NCBI RefSeq assembly: GCF_016598475.1
Contig: NZ_JAEMUX010000028.1
Span: 1 to 64,000, forward strand
Origin: Streptomyces adelaidensis
Lineage (GTDB): Bacteria; Actinomycetota; Actinomycetes; Streptomycetales; Streptomycetaceae
Reading direction: 5' to 3'
DNA length: 64,000 bases
Part shown: positions 40,939 through 48,435 of the stretch, piece by piece
Layout: the number at the start of each line of letters is the position of its first letter
Numbering within the stretch: the stretch's first letter is position 1
Program-made: the position numbers and the translations under genes
Notes under the pieces: model-generated
Seen by the model: only the letters and a program-made list of their open reading frames with translations
What the model was told of the DNA's origin: nothing
Database searches by the model: none

Positions 40939-41889
40939 TCACACGCGCCTCCTGACGGTACGGCGCGACACATGGCGGGCGTCCAGACCGGAGAGGCCGC
41001 GCACGGCGACGTAGGCCTTCTCGCGGCCGGGCAGCGAGACCCGGCCACGCAGCACGGCCTCCGGCTCGCGCTCGATGCGGTCGAGCAGCCGCCGGTAGAT
41101 GCCGGCCATGGCGGCGACACAGGCACCGCTGCGCCGGTCCAGCATCGGCAGCAGCCGGTAGCCCTCGGCGAAGAGGGCGCGGGCCCGGCGCACCTCGAAG
41201 TGCACCAGACCCGCGAAGTCGGAGTCGGCCGGCGGGAGCGGCCCGGCGAACCCGGCCGAGCAGCCGAATTTCGCGAGGTCGTCGGCGGGGAGATAGGTGC
41301 GCCCGCCCTCCGCGTCCTCCCGGACGTCCCTGAGGATGTTGGTCAGTTGGAGCGCCAGCCCGAGGGTGTCGGCGTACTCCGGCGCGCGTTCCGCACCGCG
41401 CGCGCCCGGTTCCGTGCCGAAGACGCCGAGCGAGAGCCGGCCGATGGTGCCGGCGACGCAGCGGCAGTAGCCCTTCAGGTCGTCCCAGGTCTCGTAGGTC
41501 TCGCCGCGTACGTCCTTCAGGACGCCGTCGATGAGTTCGTCGAGGGCGTCGAGCGGGATCGGGAAGGTCACCCCGGCGTGGGCGAGGGCCACCGCGACGG
41601 GGTCCGTGTCGTCCTCGTCGACGGAGCCGCCCCGGACCCGGGTGAGCAGGGCTCTGGTCTCCTCCAGCCGGGCCGTCTTGACCTCGACGGCGAGCGCGCC
41701 GTCACCGATGTCGTCGACACGCCGGGAGAACGCGTACAGCGCGGACATCGCGCGGCGCTTGGGCGTCGGCAGCAGCCTGATGCCGTAGGCGAAGTTGCGG
41801 GCCTGCCGCCCGGTGACAGCCTCGCAGTAGCTGTAGGCGGCGAGTACCGGTGCGGACGCGTGTGGTTCCGACTCCACGGTCCGGATCAC
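40939..41889 (-). CDS. hpnD: Presqualene diphosphate synthase
   Basis: The 316-residue protein of the squalene/phytoene synthase fold has the two Asp-rich motifs RRVDDIGDG and NILRDVREDAEGGRTYLP. HpnD condenses two farnesyl diphosphates to presqualene diphosphate. The GTG start at 41889 overlaps the hpnC stop (GTGA). A 136-bp gap to hpnE downstream shows no gene. Confidence 0.95.
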   Translation of the reverse strand: MIRTVESEPHASAPVLAAYSYCEAVTGRQARNFAYGIRLLPTPKRRAMSALYAFSRRVDDIGDGALAVEVKTARLEETRALLTRVRGGSVDEDDTDPVAVALAHAGVTFPIPLDALDELIDGVLKDVRGETYETWDDLKGYCRCVAGTIGRLSLGVFGTEPGARGAERAPEYADTLGLALQLTNILRDVREDAEGGRTYLPADDLAKFGCSAGFAGPLPPADSDFAGLVHFEVRRARALFAEGYRLLPMLDRRSGACVAAMAGIYRRLLDRIEREPEAVLRGRVSLPGREKAYVAVRGLSGLDARHVSRRTVRRRV

Positions 41890-42788
41890 CCCTCTCCTCG
41901 CAGGGTCGCGCCCACCTCGCGCAGCAGCCGGAGCTTGCCGGGCTTGGGCGGGCCGGGAAGTACGTCGAACTCGGCGGCGGCGATCGCGTGGACGGCCGCC
42001 CTTCCTCCCGCCACGAACCCGGCGAGGAGCAACCTCAGCCTGCCGTGGACGCTACCCACGAGGGGGGTGCCCTCATTCAGGAGATTTCGGGCGCGTTCCG
42101 CCTCGTACGCGACCAGTGCGCGCACCGATGCGCCCGCTGTGGGCGCGGCGAGATCCGCCTCCTGGACGTGGAAGCGCTTCAGATCCTCGGCGGGCAGATA
42201 GACGCGGTCGTGGCCCAGGTCCTCGGCCACGTCCTGGAGGTGTTCGACGATCTGCAGCGCGGTGCAGATCGCGTCGGAGTACCGGACCCGTTCGGGGGTG
42301 GTGGAGCCGGTGACGGCGAGGACCAGGTGGCCGACCGGGTTGGCGGACAGCTCGCAGTAGGCGACCAGGTCGTCGTAGGTCTCGTACCGCTTGACCAGCT
42401 GGTCCTGGCGGTTGGCGGCGATCAGCGCGAGGAACGGCTCGGGGGTGAGGCGGTGGCGGCGGACGGTGTGCCGGAGTCTGCGCAGCAGTGGGTGGCCGGG
42501 GGTGGCGTCGAAGACCTTGCGGAGGTCGGCCTCGAAGGCGTCGAGGAGGAGGAGCCGGTCGTCGGCGTCCTGCGGGCAGACGCCCAGCAGGCGGGCGTCG
42601 GCACCGCCGGGGGCGAGGTCGCCGTCGCCGATGTCGTCGACGAGGCGGGCGAAGCCGTAGACGGCCATCAGGTCGTCGCGCCAGGCCCGGGGCAGGAAGA
42701 ACGGCGCGACGGGAAAGTTCTCGGCGCCGGCCTTGTCGAGGGTGTCGCGCTCCGGGTCGCCGGTGCGCGCCGTCCCGGCTTCCGTCAC
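41886..42788 (-). CDS. hpnC: Hydroxysqualene synthase
   Basis: The 300-residue paralogue of HpnD has KAGAENFPVAPFFLPRAWRDDLMAVYGFARLVDDIGDGD and HLQDVAEDLGHDRVYLP. HpnC converts presqualene diphosphate to hydroxysqualene. It is the first biosynthetic gene of the operon. The GTG start at 42788 overlaps the TGA of a 21-codon leader ORF (GTGA) and has little ribosome-binding sequence of its own, so coupling to the leader is likely. Confidence 0.94.
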   Translation of the reverse strand: MTEAGTARTGDPERDTLDKAGAENFPVAPFFLPRAWRDDLMAVYGFARLVDDIGDGDLAPGGADARLLGVCPQDADDRLLLLDAFEADLRKVFDATPGHPLLRRLRHTVRRHRLTPEPFLALIAANRQDQLVKRYETYDDLVAYCELSANPVGHLVLAVTGSTTPERVRYSDAICTALQIVEHLQDVAEDLGHDRVYLPAEDLKRFHVQEADLAAPTAGASVRALVAYEAERARNLLNEGTPLVGSVHGRLRLLLAGFVAGGRAAVHAIAAAEFDVLPGPPKPGKLRLLREVGATLRGEG

Positions 42789-42850
42789 CGCCCGTCACCC
42801 GGCGCCAGAACGGCGGAAGCGTCGTCGAGCAGGGGAGTCTCCGTAGCCAT
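42785..42850 (-). CDS. 21-residue leader peptide of the hopanoid operon
   Basis: ATG at 42850 opens MATETPLLDDASAVLAPGDGR, ending in TGA inside the GTGA overlap with hpnC. GGGAGA lies about 11 nt upstream of the ATG. No attenuation-type codon run is present, so a role in translational coupling is more likely than attenuation. Too short for standard gene finders; it may also be untranslated. Confidence 0.45.
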   Translation of the reverse strand: MATETPLLDDASAVLAPGDGR

Positions 42851-43193
42851 GGCCGTCACATCTCCCGTTCTACACTGCCGACTCAATACCCACTATTTCG
42901 GACACGCCGCCCAGCGGTCGGCGTCTGCGGCTGATGCCGGATGTCGCGCATTATGGACCCACTTGCCGCGATTCGGCACCGGTATAGCTTACGTTGTACA
43001 ACGCACCATGCTCCGTCGGGGTGTCCTGCACATCACAAGAACGCACCGATTGCCCCCAAGATTCCTATGGGCGGCCGGAGTTGACGCTTCCTTGCCGGAG
43101 TTGGCGTTTCCTTTACGGACGCCGGTCCCCGGTCTCCCTCGCAGACGCCGGGCCCCGCCGGAGCAGTTCCGGCGGGGCCCGGGGCAGATCCGG
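42851..43193. other. Hopanoid operon promoter region
   Basis: The region between the ABC exporter terminator and the leader ORF holds the operon promoter on the minus strand. A GTTGTACAAC palindrome lies at about 42990-43003 and a GGGTAT element is nearer the start. I cannot assign a sigma factor with confidence. No gene is seen. Confidence 0.45.
43148..43182 (-). terminator. Terminator of the envelope-export operon
   Basis: A perfect 15-bp GC stem (43148-43162 with 43168-43182) and a 5-nt loop (GCAGT on the plus strand) lie 12 bp beyond the stop of the ABC ATPase gene. Confidence 0.78.
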
Positions 43194-43961
43194 CTACTTG
43201 CCCGTGAACTTCTCGTATTCCTTCAGGACCTCGTCGGTGGCGCCGTCCATGCGCAGCTCACCGCGTTCCAGCCACAGGACGCGGTCGCAGGTGTCCCGGA
43301 TCGACTTGTTGTTGTGGCTGACCAGGAAGACCGTGCCGGCCTCCTTGCGCAGTTCACGGATGCGGGCCTCGGAACGCTTCTGGAAGCTGCGGTCACCGGT
43401 GGCGAGGGCCTCGTCGATCATCAGGACGTCGTGGTCCTTGGCCGCCGCGATGGAGAAGCGCAGGCGGGCCGCCATGCCGGAGGAGTAGGTCCGCATCGGC
43501 AGGGTGATGAAGTCGCCCTTCTCGTTGATGCCCGAGAAGTCGACGATCGACTGGTAACGCTCCCTGATCTGCTCGCGGGACATACCCATCGCGAGCCCGC
43601 CCAATATGACGTTCCGCTCGCCCGTGAGGTCGTTCATCAGGGCCGCGTTGACGCCGAGCAGGGAGGGCTGGCCGTCGGTGAAGACCTTGCCCCGCTCGGC
43701 GGGGAGGAGGCCGGCGATGGCGCGCAGCAGGGTGGACTTGCCGGAACCGTTGGAGCCGATCAGACCGATGGCCTCGCCGCGATAGGCGATGAAGGAGACG
43801 CCCTTGACGGCGTGCACCTTGCGGACGCCGCGCTCCTCACCGCGCTTGACGATGCGGCTGAGCGCGGCGGTGGCGCTGCCCTTGCCGGTCTTGGCGCCGT
43901 TGACGCGGTAGACGATGTGCAATTCGTCCGCGATGACGGTGGGGATGTGTGACTCAGCCAC
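43194..43961 (-). CDS. ABC exporter ATPase (TagH-type)
   Basis: The 255-residue ATPase shows Walker A IGSNGSGKSTLLRAI, the polysaccharide-exporter-type signature TYSSGMAARLRFS and Walker B DVLMIDEALATGDRSF. These place it with TagH/Wzt-like ATPases that export teichoic acids or polysaccharides. The GTG start lies 8 bp inside the permease gene end. It is the last gene of the seven-gene operon and has no C-terminal carbohydrate-binding domain, so export probably does not depend on recognition of a terminal modification by this subunit. Confidence 0.9.
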   Translation of the reverse strand: MAESHIPTVIADELHIVYRVNGAKTGKGSATAALSRIVKRGEERGVRKVHAVKGVSFIAYRGEAIGLIGSNGSGKSTLLRAIAGLLPAERGKVFTDGQPSLLGVNAALMNDLTGERNVILGGLAMGMSREQIRERYQSIVDFSGINEKGDFITLPMRTYSSGMAARLRFSIAAAKDHDVLMIDEALATGDRSFQKRSEARIRELRKEAGTVFLVSHNNKSIRDTCDRVLWLERGELRMDGATDEVLKEYEKFTGK

Positions 43962-44883
43962 GGCCGTACCTCTCCTCCGCCTTCCAGAAGTACACGAAGC
44001 CGCCGAGCGCGACCAGCGCGGCCCAGCCACCGGCGACCGCCCACACGTGCGGGGGCAGGTTCTCGGAGCCGTAACCGTCGATCAGCGCGAAGCGCATCAG
44101 GTCCATGTAGATCGCCGCCGGGTTCCACTGGAGGATGTCGGCGATCCACTTGGGGTGGTCGGCGAGCATCACCGGGATGGAGAACATGACGCCGGAGGCG
44201 TACATCCAGGTCCTCATCACGAACGGCATCAGCTGCGCGAGGTCCGGGGTCTTGGAACCCATGCGGGCCATGATCAGCGCGAGGCCGGTGTTGAACAGGA
44301 ACTGCAGGACCAGCACGGGGAGGATCAGCAGCCAGGACAGCCGCGGGTAGCTTCCGAACCCGACCGCTACGACGAAGAGCACGATCATCGAGAACAGCAG
44401 CTGCTGGAGCTGCTGGAGCGCGAACGAGATGGGCAGCGAGGCGCGCGGGAAGTGCAGGGCGCGCACCAGGCCCAGGTTGCCGGCGATCGCGCGGACGCCC
44501 GCCATCACCGAGCTCTGGGTGAAGGTGAACACGAACACACCCGTGACCAGGAACGGGATGTACACCTCGCGCGACATGCCCCGGTCGGCGTTCAGGATCA
44601 GACCGAAGATCAGGAAGTACACCAGCGCGTTGAGCAGCGGGGTGGCCACCTGCCACAGCTGGCCGAGCTTGGCCTGGCTGTACTGCGCGGTGAGCTTCGC
44701 CTGGGAGAAGGCGAGGATGAAGTGGCGCCGTCCCCACATATGGCGGACGTACTCGGCGAGTCCGGGCCGGGCGCCGCTCACGGCGAGTCCGTACTTGGCG
44801 GCCAGTTCCGTCGCGGAGAGCCCGTCGTCGGGCGACGGACGGTCGCTCACCGCGAGCCTGCCGTCATGCGTTGTCTCACTCAC
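43954..44883 (-). CDS. ABC exporter permease (TagG-type)
   Basis: The 309-residue ABC-2 permease has a cytosolic N-terminus and about six membrane segments (LNALVYFLIFGLIL, FLVTGVFVFTFTQSSV, LLFSMIVLFVVAVGF, LLILPVLVLQFLFNTGLAL, MYASGVMFSIPVML, WAVAGGWAALVALGGFVYF). The family exports lipid-linked teichoic acid or O-antigen-like glycans. It pairs with the ATPase through an 8-bp gene overlap. The GTG start at 44883 has a weak ribosome-binding site, and 97 bp separate it from the glycosyltransferase gene. Confidence 0.9.
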   Translation of the reverse strand: MSETTHDGRLAVSDRPSPDDGLSATELAAKYGLAVSGARPGLAEYVRHMWGRRHFILAFSQAKLTAQYSQAKLGQLWQVATPLLNALVYFLIFGLILNADRGMSREVYIPFLVTGVFVFTFTQSSVMAGVRAIAGNLGLVRALHFPRASLPISFALQQLQQLLFSMIVLFVVAVGFGSYPRLSWLLILPVLVLQFLFNTGLALIMARMGSKTPDLAQLMPFVMRTWMYASGVMFSIPVMLADHPKWIADILQWNPAAIYMDLMRFALIDGYGSENLPPHVWAVAGGWAALVALGGFVYFWKAEERYGRG

Positions 44884-44980
44884 AAATGGAAACTTTCGTC
44901 CTCAAAAGTGCGCAGCCTGGTCGGGCCGAGGCAGAAACCTGGGACCGGGTACCGCCGAATGCTCTCAGATATCGAGCTTG

Positions 44981-45865
44981 TCAGATGACGGGAGGTCGGC
45001 CCAGCCTGGTCAGGCGCCACACCGTACGCCACTTCATGGGCCGGCGGGGGCCGCAGGGGCTCGTCCAGCCCTCCTTGAAGCCGCCGAACCAGGCCTTCAG
45101 GGCCGGGCCGGAGGGCTTGCGGAGGAGGGTCAGGAGCAACCAGACACCGAGGTAGACCGGTACGAGGAGGACCGGGAGGTTGCGGCGCGCGAGCCAGACG
45201 CGGTTGCGCGCGACCATGCGGTGGTAGACCGCGTGCCGGGAGGGCGCGGTCGTGGGGTGGTTCAGCACCATGTCGGACCGGTAGTCGATCATCCAGCCCG
45301 CGTCGAGGGCCCGCCATGCCAGGTCGGTTTCCTCGTGCGCGTAGAAGAACGCGTCGGGGAGTCCGCCGACTTCGGCGAAGACCTGGGTGCGTACGGCGTT
45401 GGCGCCCCCGAGGAAGGTGGTGACCCGGGAGGAGCGCATAGGGTCGGCGGCCCGCAGCCGGGGCACGTGGCGCCGCTGGGTCTCGCCGGTGTCGGGGTCG
45501 GCGATGCGGAAACTGACGATGCCGAGCCTCGGGTCGTCCGCGAAGGCCCGGCGGCACAGTTCGGCGGTGTCGTGGTGGGCGAGCAGGCCGTCGTCGTCGA
45601 GGAAGAGGAGCACGTCGACGTCCCGGCCGCTGGGGCCGAACGCCTCTATGCCTGTGTTCCGGCCGCCGGGGATACCGAGGTTCTCCGGCAGTTCGACCGT
45701 CCGTACGCCCTCGGGGACGTCCGGGACGGGCGAGCCGTTGCCGACGACGACCGCCTCGACCCGGTCGCCCTCCTGCTTGGCGACCGAGTCGAGGAGGGCG
45801 CGGAGTTCGTCCGGGCGATTGCCCATGGTGATGATCACCGCGCCGACCTTCATGCCGCTGCTCAC
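44981..45865 (-). CDS. Glycosyltransferase family 2
   Basis: The 294-residue GT-A enzyme begins MKVGAVIITMGNRPDELRALLDSV. It has the sugar-nucleotide/metal motif LLFLDDDGLL and acceptor-side FFYAHEETDLAWRAL (the ExD-like catalytic region). A C-terminal hydrophobic helix (VLLVPVYLGVWLLLTLL) probably docks it to the membrane. The GTG at 45865 overlaps the preceding stop (GTGA); the ATG at 45853 is the alternative. In this operon it should decorate or start the exported molecule. Confidence 0.88.
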   Translation of the reverse strand: MSSGMKVGAVIITMGNRPDELRALLDSVAKQEGDRVEAVVVGNGSPVPDVPEGVRTVELPENLGIPGGRNTGIEAFGPSGRDVDVLLFLDDDGLLAHHDTAELCRRAFADDPRLGIVSFRIADPDTGETQRRHVPRLRAADPMRSSRVTTFLGGANAVRTQVFAEVGGLPDAFFYAHEETDLAWRALDAGWMIDYRSDMVLNHPTTAPSRHAVYHRMVARNRVWLARRNLPVLLVPVYLGVWLLLTLLRKPSGPALKAWFGGFKEGWTSPCGPRRPMKWRTVWRLTRLGRPPVI

Positions 45866-46641
45866 TTCAGCCTGCTGGAAACGAGGATGGACACCAGGTG
45901 CAGCAGTGTCTGGAGCAGCGCGATTCCGGCGAGTACGGCGACGCCGAGCCGGGAGAAGAAGAGGTCGCCCCGGACCGTGTCCAGGACCGCGAGGACCAGG
46001 ATCAGCAGGGACGCCTCGACGCCGAGGATCAGCCGGTGGAACTTCAGCGCGGCGGCGGCCTTGCGGGCCAGTGCCATGCCGGAGGAGCGCGGCTCGGAGG
46101 CCGACTCCTGGACCGGCGGCTTGCCGGTCTGGTGCCGGGCGACACCGACGAGGTCGGTCTCGGCCTTGATCAGGATCGCGCCGAGGGCGGCGAGGGTGCC
46201 GAGGAACGCCCACAGCCAGTCGATCCGCCCGGTGCCCCACAGGTCCGCGGCGCGCAGCCCGAAGCCGACGAGCACGGCCGCGTCGCACAGGTAGGCGCCG
46301 ACGCGGTCGACGTAGACACCGGCCATGGAGAACTGCTTGCGCCAGCGGGCGATCTCGCCGTCGACGCAGTCGAGGAGCAGGTACAGCTGGACCATCAGCA
46401 CGCCGAGGACGGCGCCCGGGATGCCCGGCAGCAGCAGGGCCGGGGCGGCGAGGACGCCGAAGACGGTCATCAGGTAGGTCAGCTGGTTGGGCGAGACCCG
46501 GGTGTTCACCAGGTGCCGGTCGATGCGCAGGGAGATCTCGCGCATGTAGAGCCGGCCGGCCCAGTGCTCGCCGCTCCGGCGGTCCTTCACACCCGGGGGG
46601 TGAACGACCGGGCGGAGTTCAGCTACCGATGGCTTTGGCAT
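45862..46641 (-). CDS. CDP-alcohol phosphatidyltransferase family protein
   Basis: This 259-residue integral membrane transferase has the CDP-alcohol motif DCVDGEIARWRKQFSMAGVYVD, so the first three aspartates are present. The position of the fourth, four residues after the third (D-R-V-G-x), is Ala rather than Asp, with an Asp following four residues later (AYLCD). About six membrane segments are visible. The family transfers a phospho-alcohol from a CDP-linked donor. The start overlaps the dehydrogenase end by 23 bp. Loss of the fourth Asp could mean altered chemistry or a non-catalytic role. Confidence 0.85.
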   Translation of the reverse strand: MPKPSVAELRPVVHPPGVKDRRSGEHWAGRLYMREISLRIDRHLVNTRVSPNQLTYLMTVFGVLAAPALLLPGIPGAVLGVLMVQLYLLLDCVDGEIARWRKQFSMAGVYVDRVGAYLCDAAVLVGFGLRAADLWGTGRIDWLWAFLGTLAALGAILIKAETDLVGVARHQTGKPPVQESASEPRSSGMALARKAAAALKFHRLILGVEASLLILVLAVLDTVRGDLFFSRLGVAVLAGIALLQTLLHLVSILVSSRLK

Positions 46642-47683
46642 AGTCGGCGTATGCGTCCTTGATCTGTTCGGTGCTCAGTTCGAGGTGCTCGAGAATGGTG
46701 TAGCGGCCCGGCCGGGTCTGCGGGGCGAACTTCACGACCTGGACGAACTCGTCGATCGTGAAGCCGATCTCGTCCGGCAGGACCGGGAGGCCGTGGTGCC
46801 GCAGGACGTCGGTCATCTGGCCGGCCATCTCGTGGTTGCCCCGCAGGAACATGGCGAACGCGCCGCCGAGGCCGCACTGTTCGCCGTGCAGGGCGTTGCG
46901 CTTGGGGAAGCTCAGGTCGAAGGCGTGGCTGATCTCGTGGCAGGCGCCCGAGGCGGGACGGCTGTCACCGGCCACGGACATGGAGATCCCGCACAGGACG
47001 AGGGACTCTGACAGGGTCGTCAGGAAGTCGTCGTCGCCGACACCACCGGGGTGGCGGAGCACGGCCTCGGCGGCCTGGCGGGCCATGGCTGCGGCCAGCC
47101 CGTCGACCTTCTCGCCGGTCTCGCGGCTGGACAGCTCCCAGTCGGCCACGGCGGAGATCTTGCAGATCACATCGCCGATGCCGGCCCGCACGAAGCGCAC
47201 CGGGGCCTCCCGGATGACATCCAGGTCGATGATGATCCCGATCGGGTTGGGCACACCGTAGGAGCCGCGGCCCGCGTCGTTGTCGAGCGTGGCGACCGGG
47301 GAGCACAGCCCGTCGTTGGCGAGGTTCGTGGCGACGGCGACCAGCGGCAGCCCGACCCGCGCGGCGGCGTACTTGGCGCAGTCGATGACCTTGCCGCCGC
47401 CGAGCCCGACCACGGCGTCGTAGTGACCGCCCTTCTTGATCGAGTCGGCGAGCCGTACGGCGCCGTCGATGGTGCCGTCGGCGTCGCAGAACCAGTCCGC
47501 CTCCGGCAGTGCGGGGGCGAACCGGTCGCGCAGCGCGCGCCCGGAGCCGCCGCTGATCGCGAAGGCCATCCGGCCCGACGGCGCGATGCGCTGGTCCGAC
47601 AGGATCGTCGCCAGGTCATCGAGCGCGCCGGGACGGATGTCCACGACGATCGGCGAGGGGATGAGCCTCGTCAGTACTGGCAC
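46619..47683 (-). CDS. Glycerol-1-phosphate dehydrogenase-like iron-ADH family protein
   Basis: The 354-residue protein belongs to the Fe-ADH/dehydroquinate-synthase fold. It has the NAD site GLGGGKVIDCAKYAAARVGLP and TNLANDGLCSPVA, and metal-ligand histidines in GACHEISHAFDL and LHGEQCGLGG. Closest resemblance is to sn-glycerol-1-phosphate dehydrogenase/AraM-type enzymes, which reduce dihydroxyacetone phosphate. The GTG start at 47683 lies 13 bp inside the nucleotidyltransferase gene; frames reaching 47734 lack a start signal. It probably supplies a polyol phosphate to the neighbouring transferases (inference). Confidence 0.85.
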   Translation of the reverse strand: MPVLTRLIPSPIVVDIRPGALDDLATILSDQRIAPSGRMAFAISGGSGRALRDRFAPALPEADWFCDADGTIDGAVRLADSIKKGGHYDAVVGLGGGKVIDCAKYAAARVGLPLVAVATNLANDGLCSPVATLDNDAGRGSYGVPNPIGIIIDLDVIREAPVRFVRAGIGDVICKISAVADWELSSRETGEKVDGLAAAMARQAAEAVLRHPGGVGDDDFLTTLSESLVLCGISMSVAGDSRPASGACHEISHAFDLSFPKRNALHGEQCGLGGAFAMFLRGNHEMAGQMTDVLRHHGLPVLPDEIGFTIDEFVQVVKFAPQTRPGRYTILEHLELSTEQIKDAYADYAKAIGS

Positions 47684-48435
47684 GCGATCACGCGTCCCTT
47701 GGCGAGGTCCTCGTGGTTGTCGATCTCGACCCACTTGACGTCGCCGATGGGGGCCACGTCGATGCGGAAGCCGCGGTTCACGAGCTCCTGGTAGCCGTGC
47801 TCGTAGAACTGCTGCGGGTCCGTCTCGAAGACCGTCTTCAGGGCGTCGGCCAGCTCGTCGGCGGCCTCGCCCTCGATGAGGGTGACGCCGATGTACTCAC
47901 CGGTCGCCTCGGCCGGGTCCATCAGCTTGGTGATCTTCGTCATGGAGCCCTCGGGGCCGACGACGACCTTCATCTCCTCGTCGGCGAGGGACTTCACCGT
48001 GTCGAGGGCGAGGATGATCTTCTTGCCGTCGCCGCGGGCGGCGAGCAGGGTCTTCTCGACGGAGACCGGGTGCACGGTGTCGCCGTTGGCGAGGATCACC
48101 GAGTGCTTGATGGCATCACGGCCGCACCACAGGGAGTAGGCGTTGTTCCACTCCTCGGCCTTGTCGTTGTCGATCAGGGTGATCTTGACGCCGTACTTCT
48201 GCTCCAGCGCCTCGCGGCGCTCGTACACGGCCTCCTTGCGGTACCCGACGATGATCGCGACCTCGGTCAGGCCGATCTCGGCGAAGTTGCCGAGGGTGAG
48301 GTCGAGGACGGTGAGGCTCTCCGCGTCTCCCTCGACGGACCCTTCGGGTCCTACCGGCACCAGTGCCTTGGGGAGGGTGTCGGTGTAGGGGCGAAGACGC
48401 CGTCCGGCGCCGGCCGCCAGCACGAGGCCGATCAT
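47671..48435 (-). CDS. Sugar/polyol-phosphate nucleotidyltransferase
   Basis: This 254-residue nucleotidyltransferase starts with the signature MIGLVLAAGAGRRLRPYTDTLPKALVPV and carries VILANGDTVHP (metal-binding Asp) and KWVEIDNHEDLAKG. The family activates a phosphorylated sugar, choline or polyol with CTP or another NTP. Between a dehydrogenase making a polyol phosphate and CDP-alcohol transferases, it most plausibly makes the CDP-activated donor. The ATG overlaps the stop of the upstream transferase (ATGA). Confidence 0.88.
   Translation of the reverse strand: MIGLVLAAGAGRRLRPYTDTLPKALVPVGPEGSVEGDAESLTVLDLTLGNFAEIGLTEVAIIVGYRKEAVYERREALEQKYGVKITLIDNDKAEEWNNAYSLWCGRDAIKHSVILANGDTVHPVSVEKTLLAARGDGKKIILALDTVKSLADEEMKVVVGPEGSMTKITKLMDPAEATGEYIGVTLIEGEAADELADALKTVFETDPQQFYEHGYQELVNRGFRIDVAPIGDVKWVEIDNHEDLAKGRVIACQY

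Noticed and set aside
42990..43003. GTTGTACAAC palindrome and GGGTAT element as a SigB-type hopanoid promoter
   Set aside because: The spacing of the -35-like GNNT to GGGTAT does not fit the SigB consensus, so no sigma factor is claimed.
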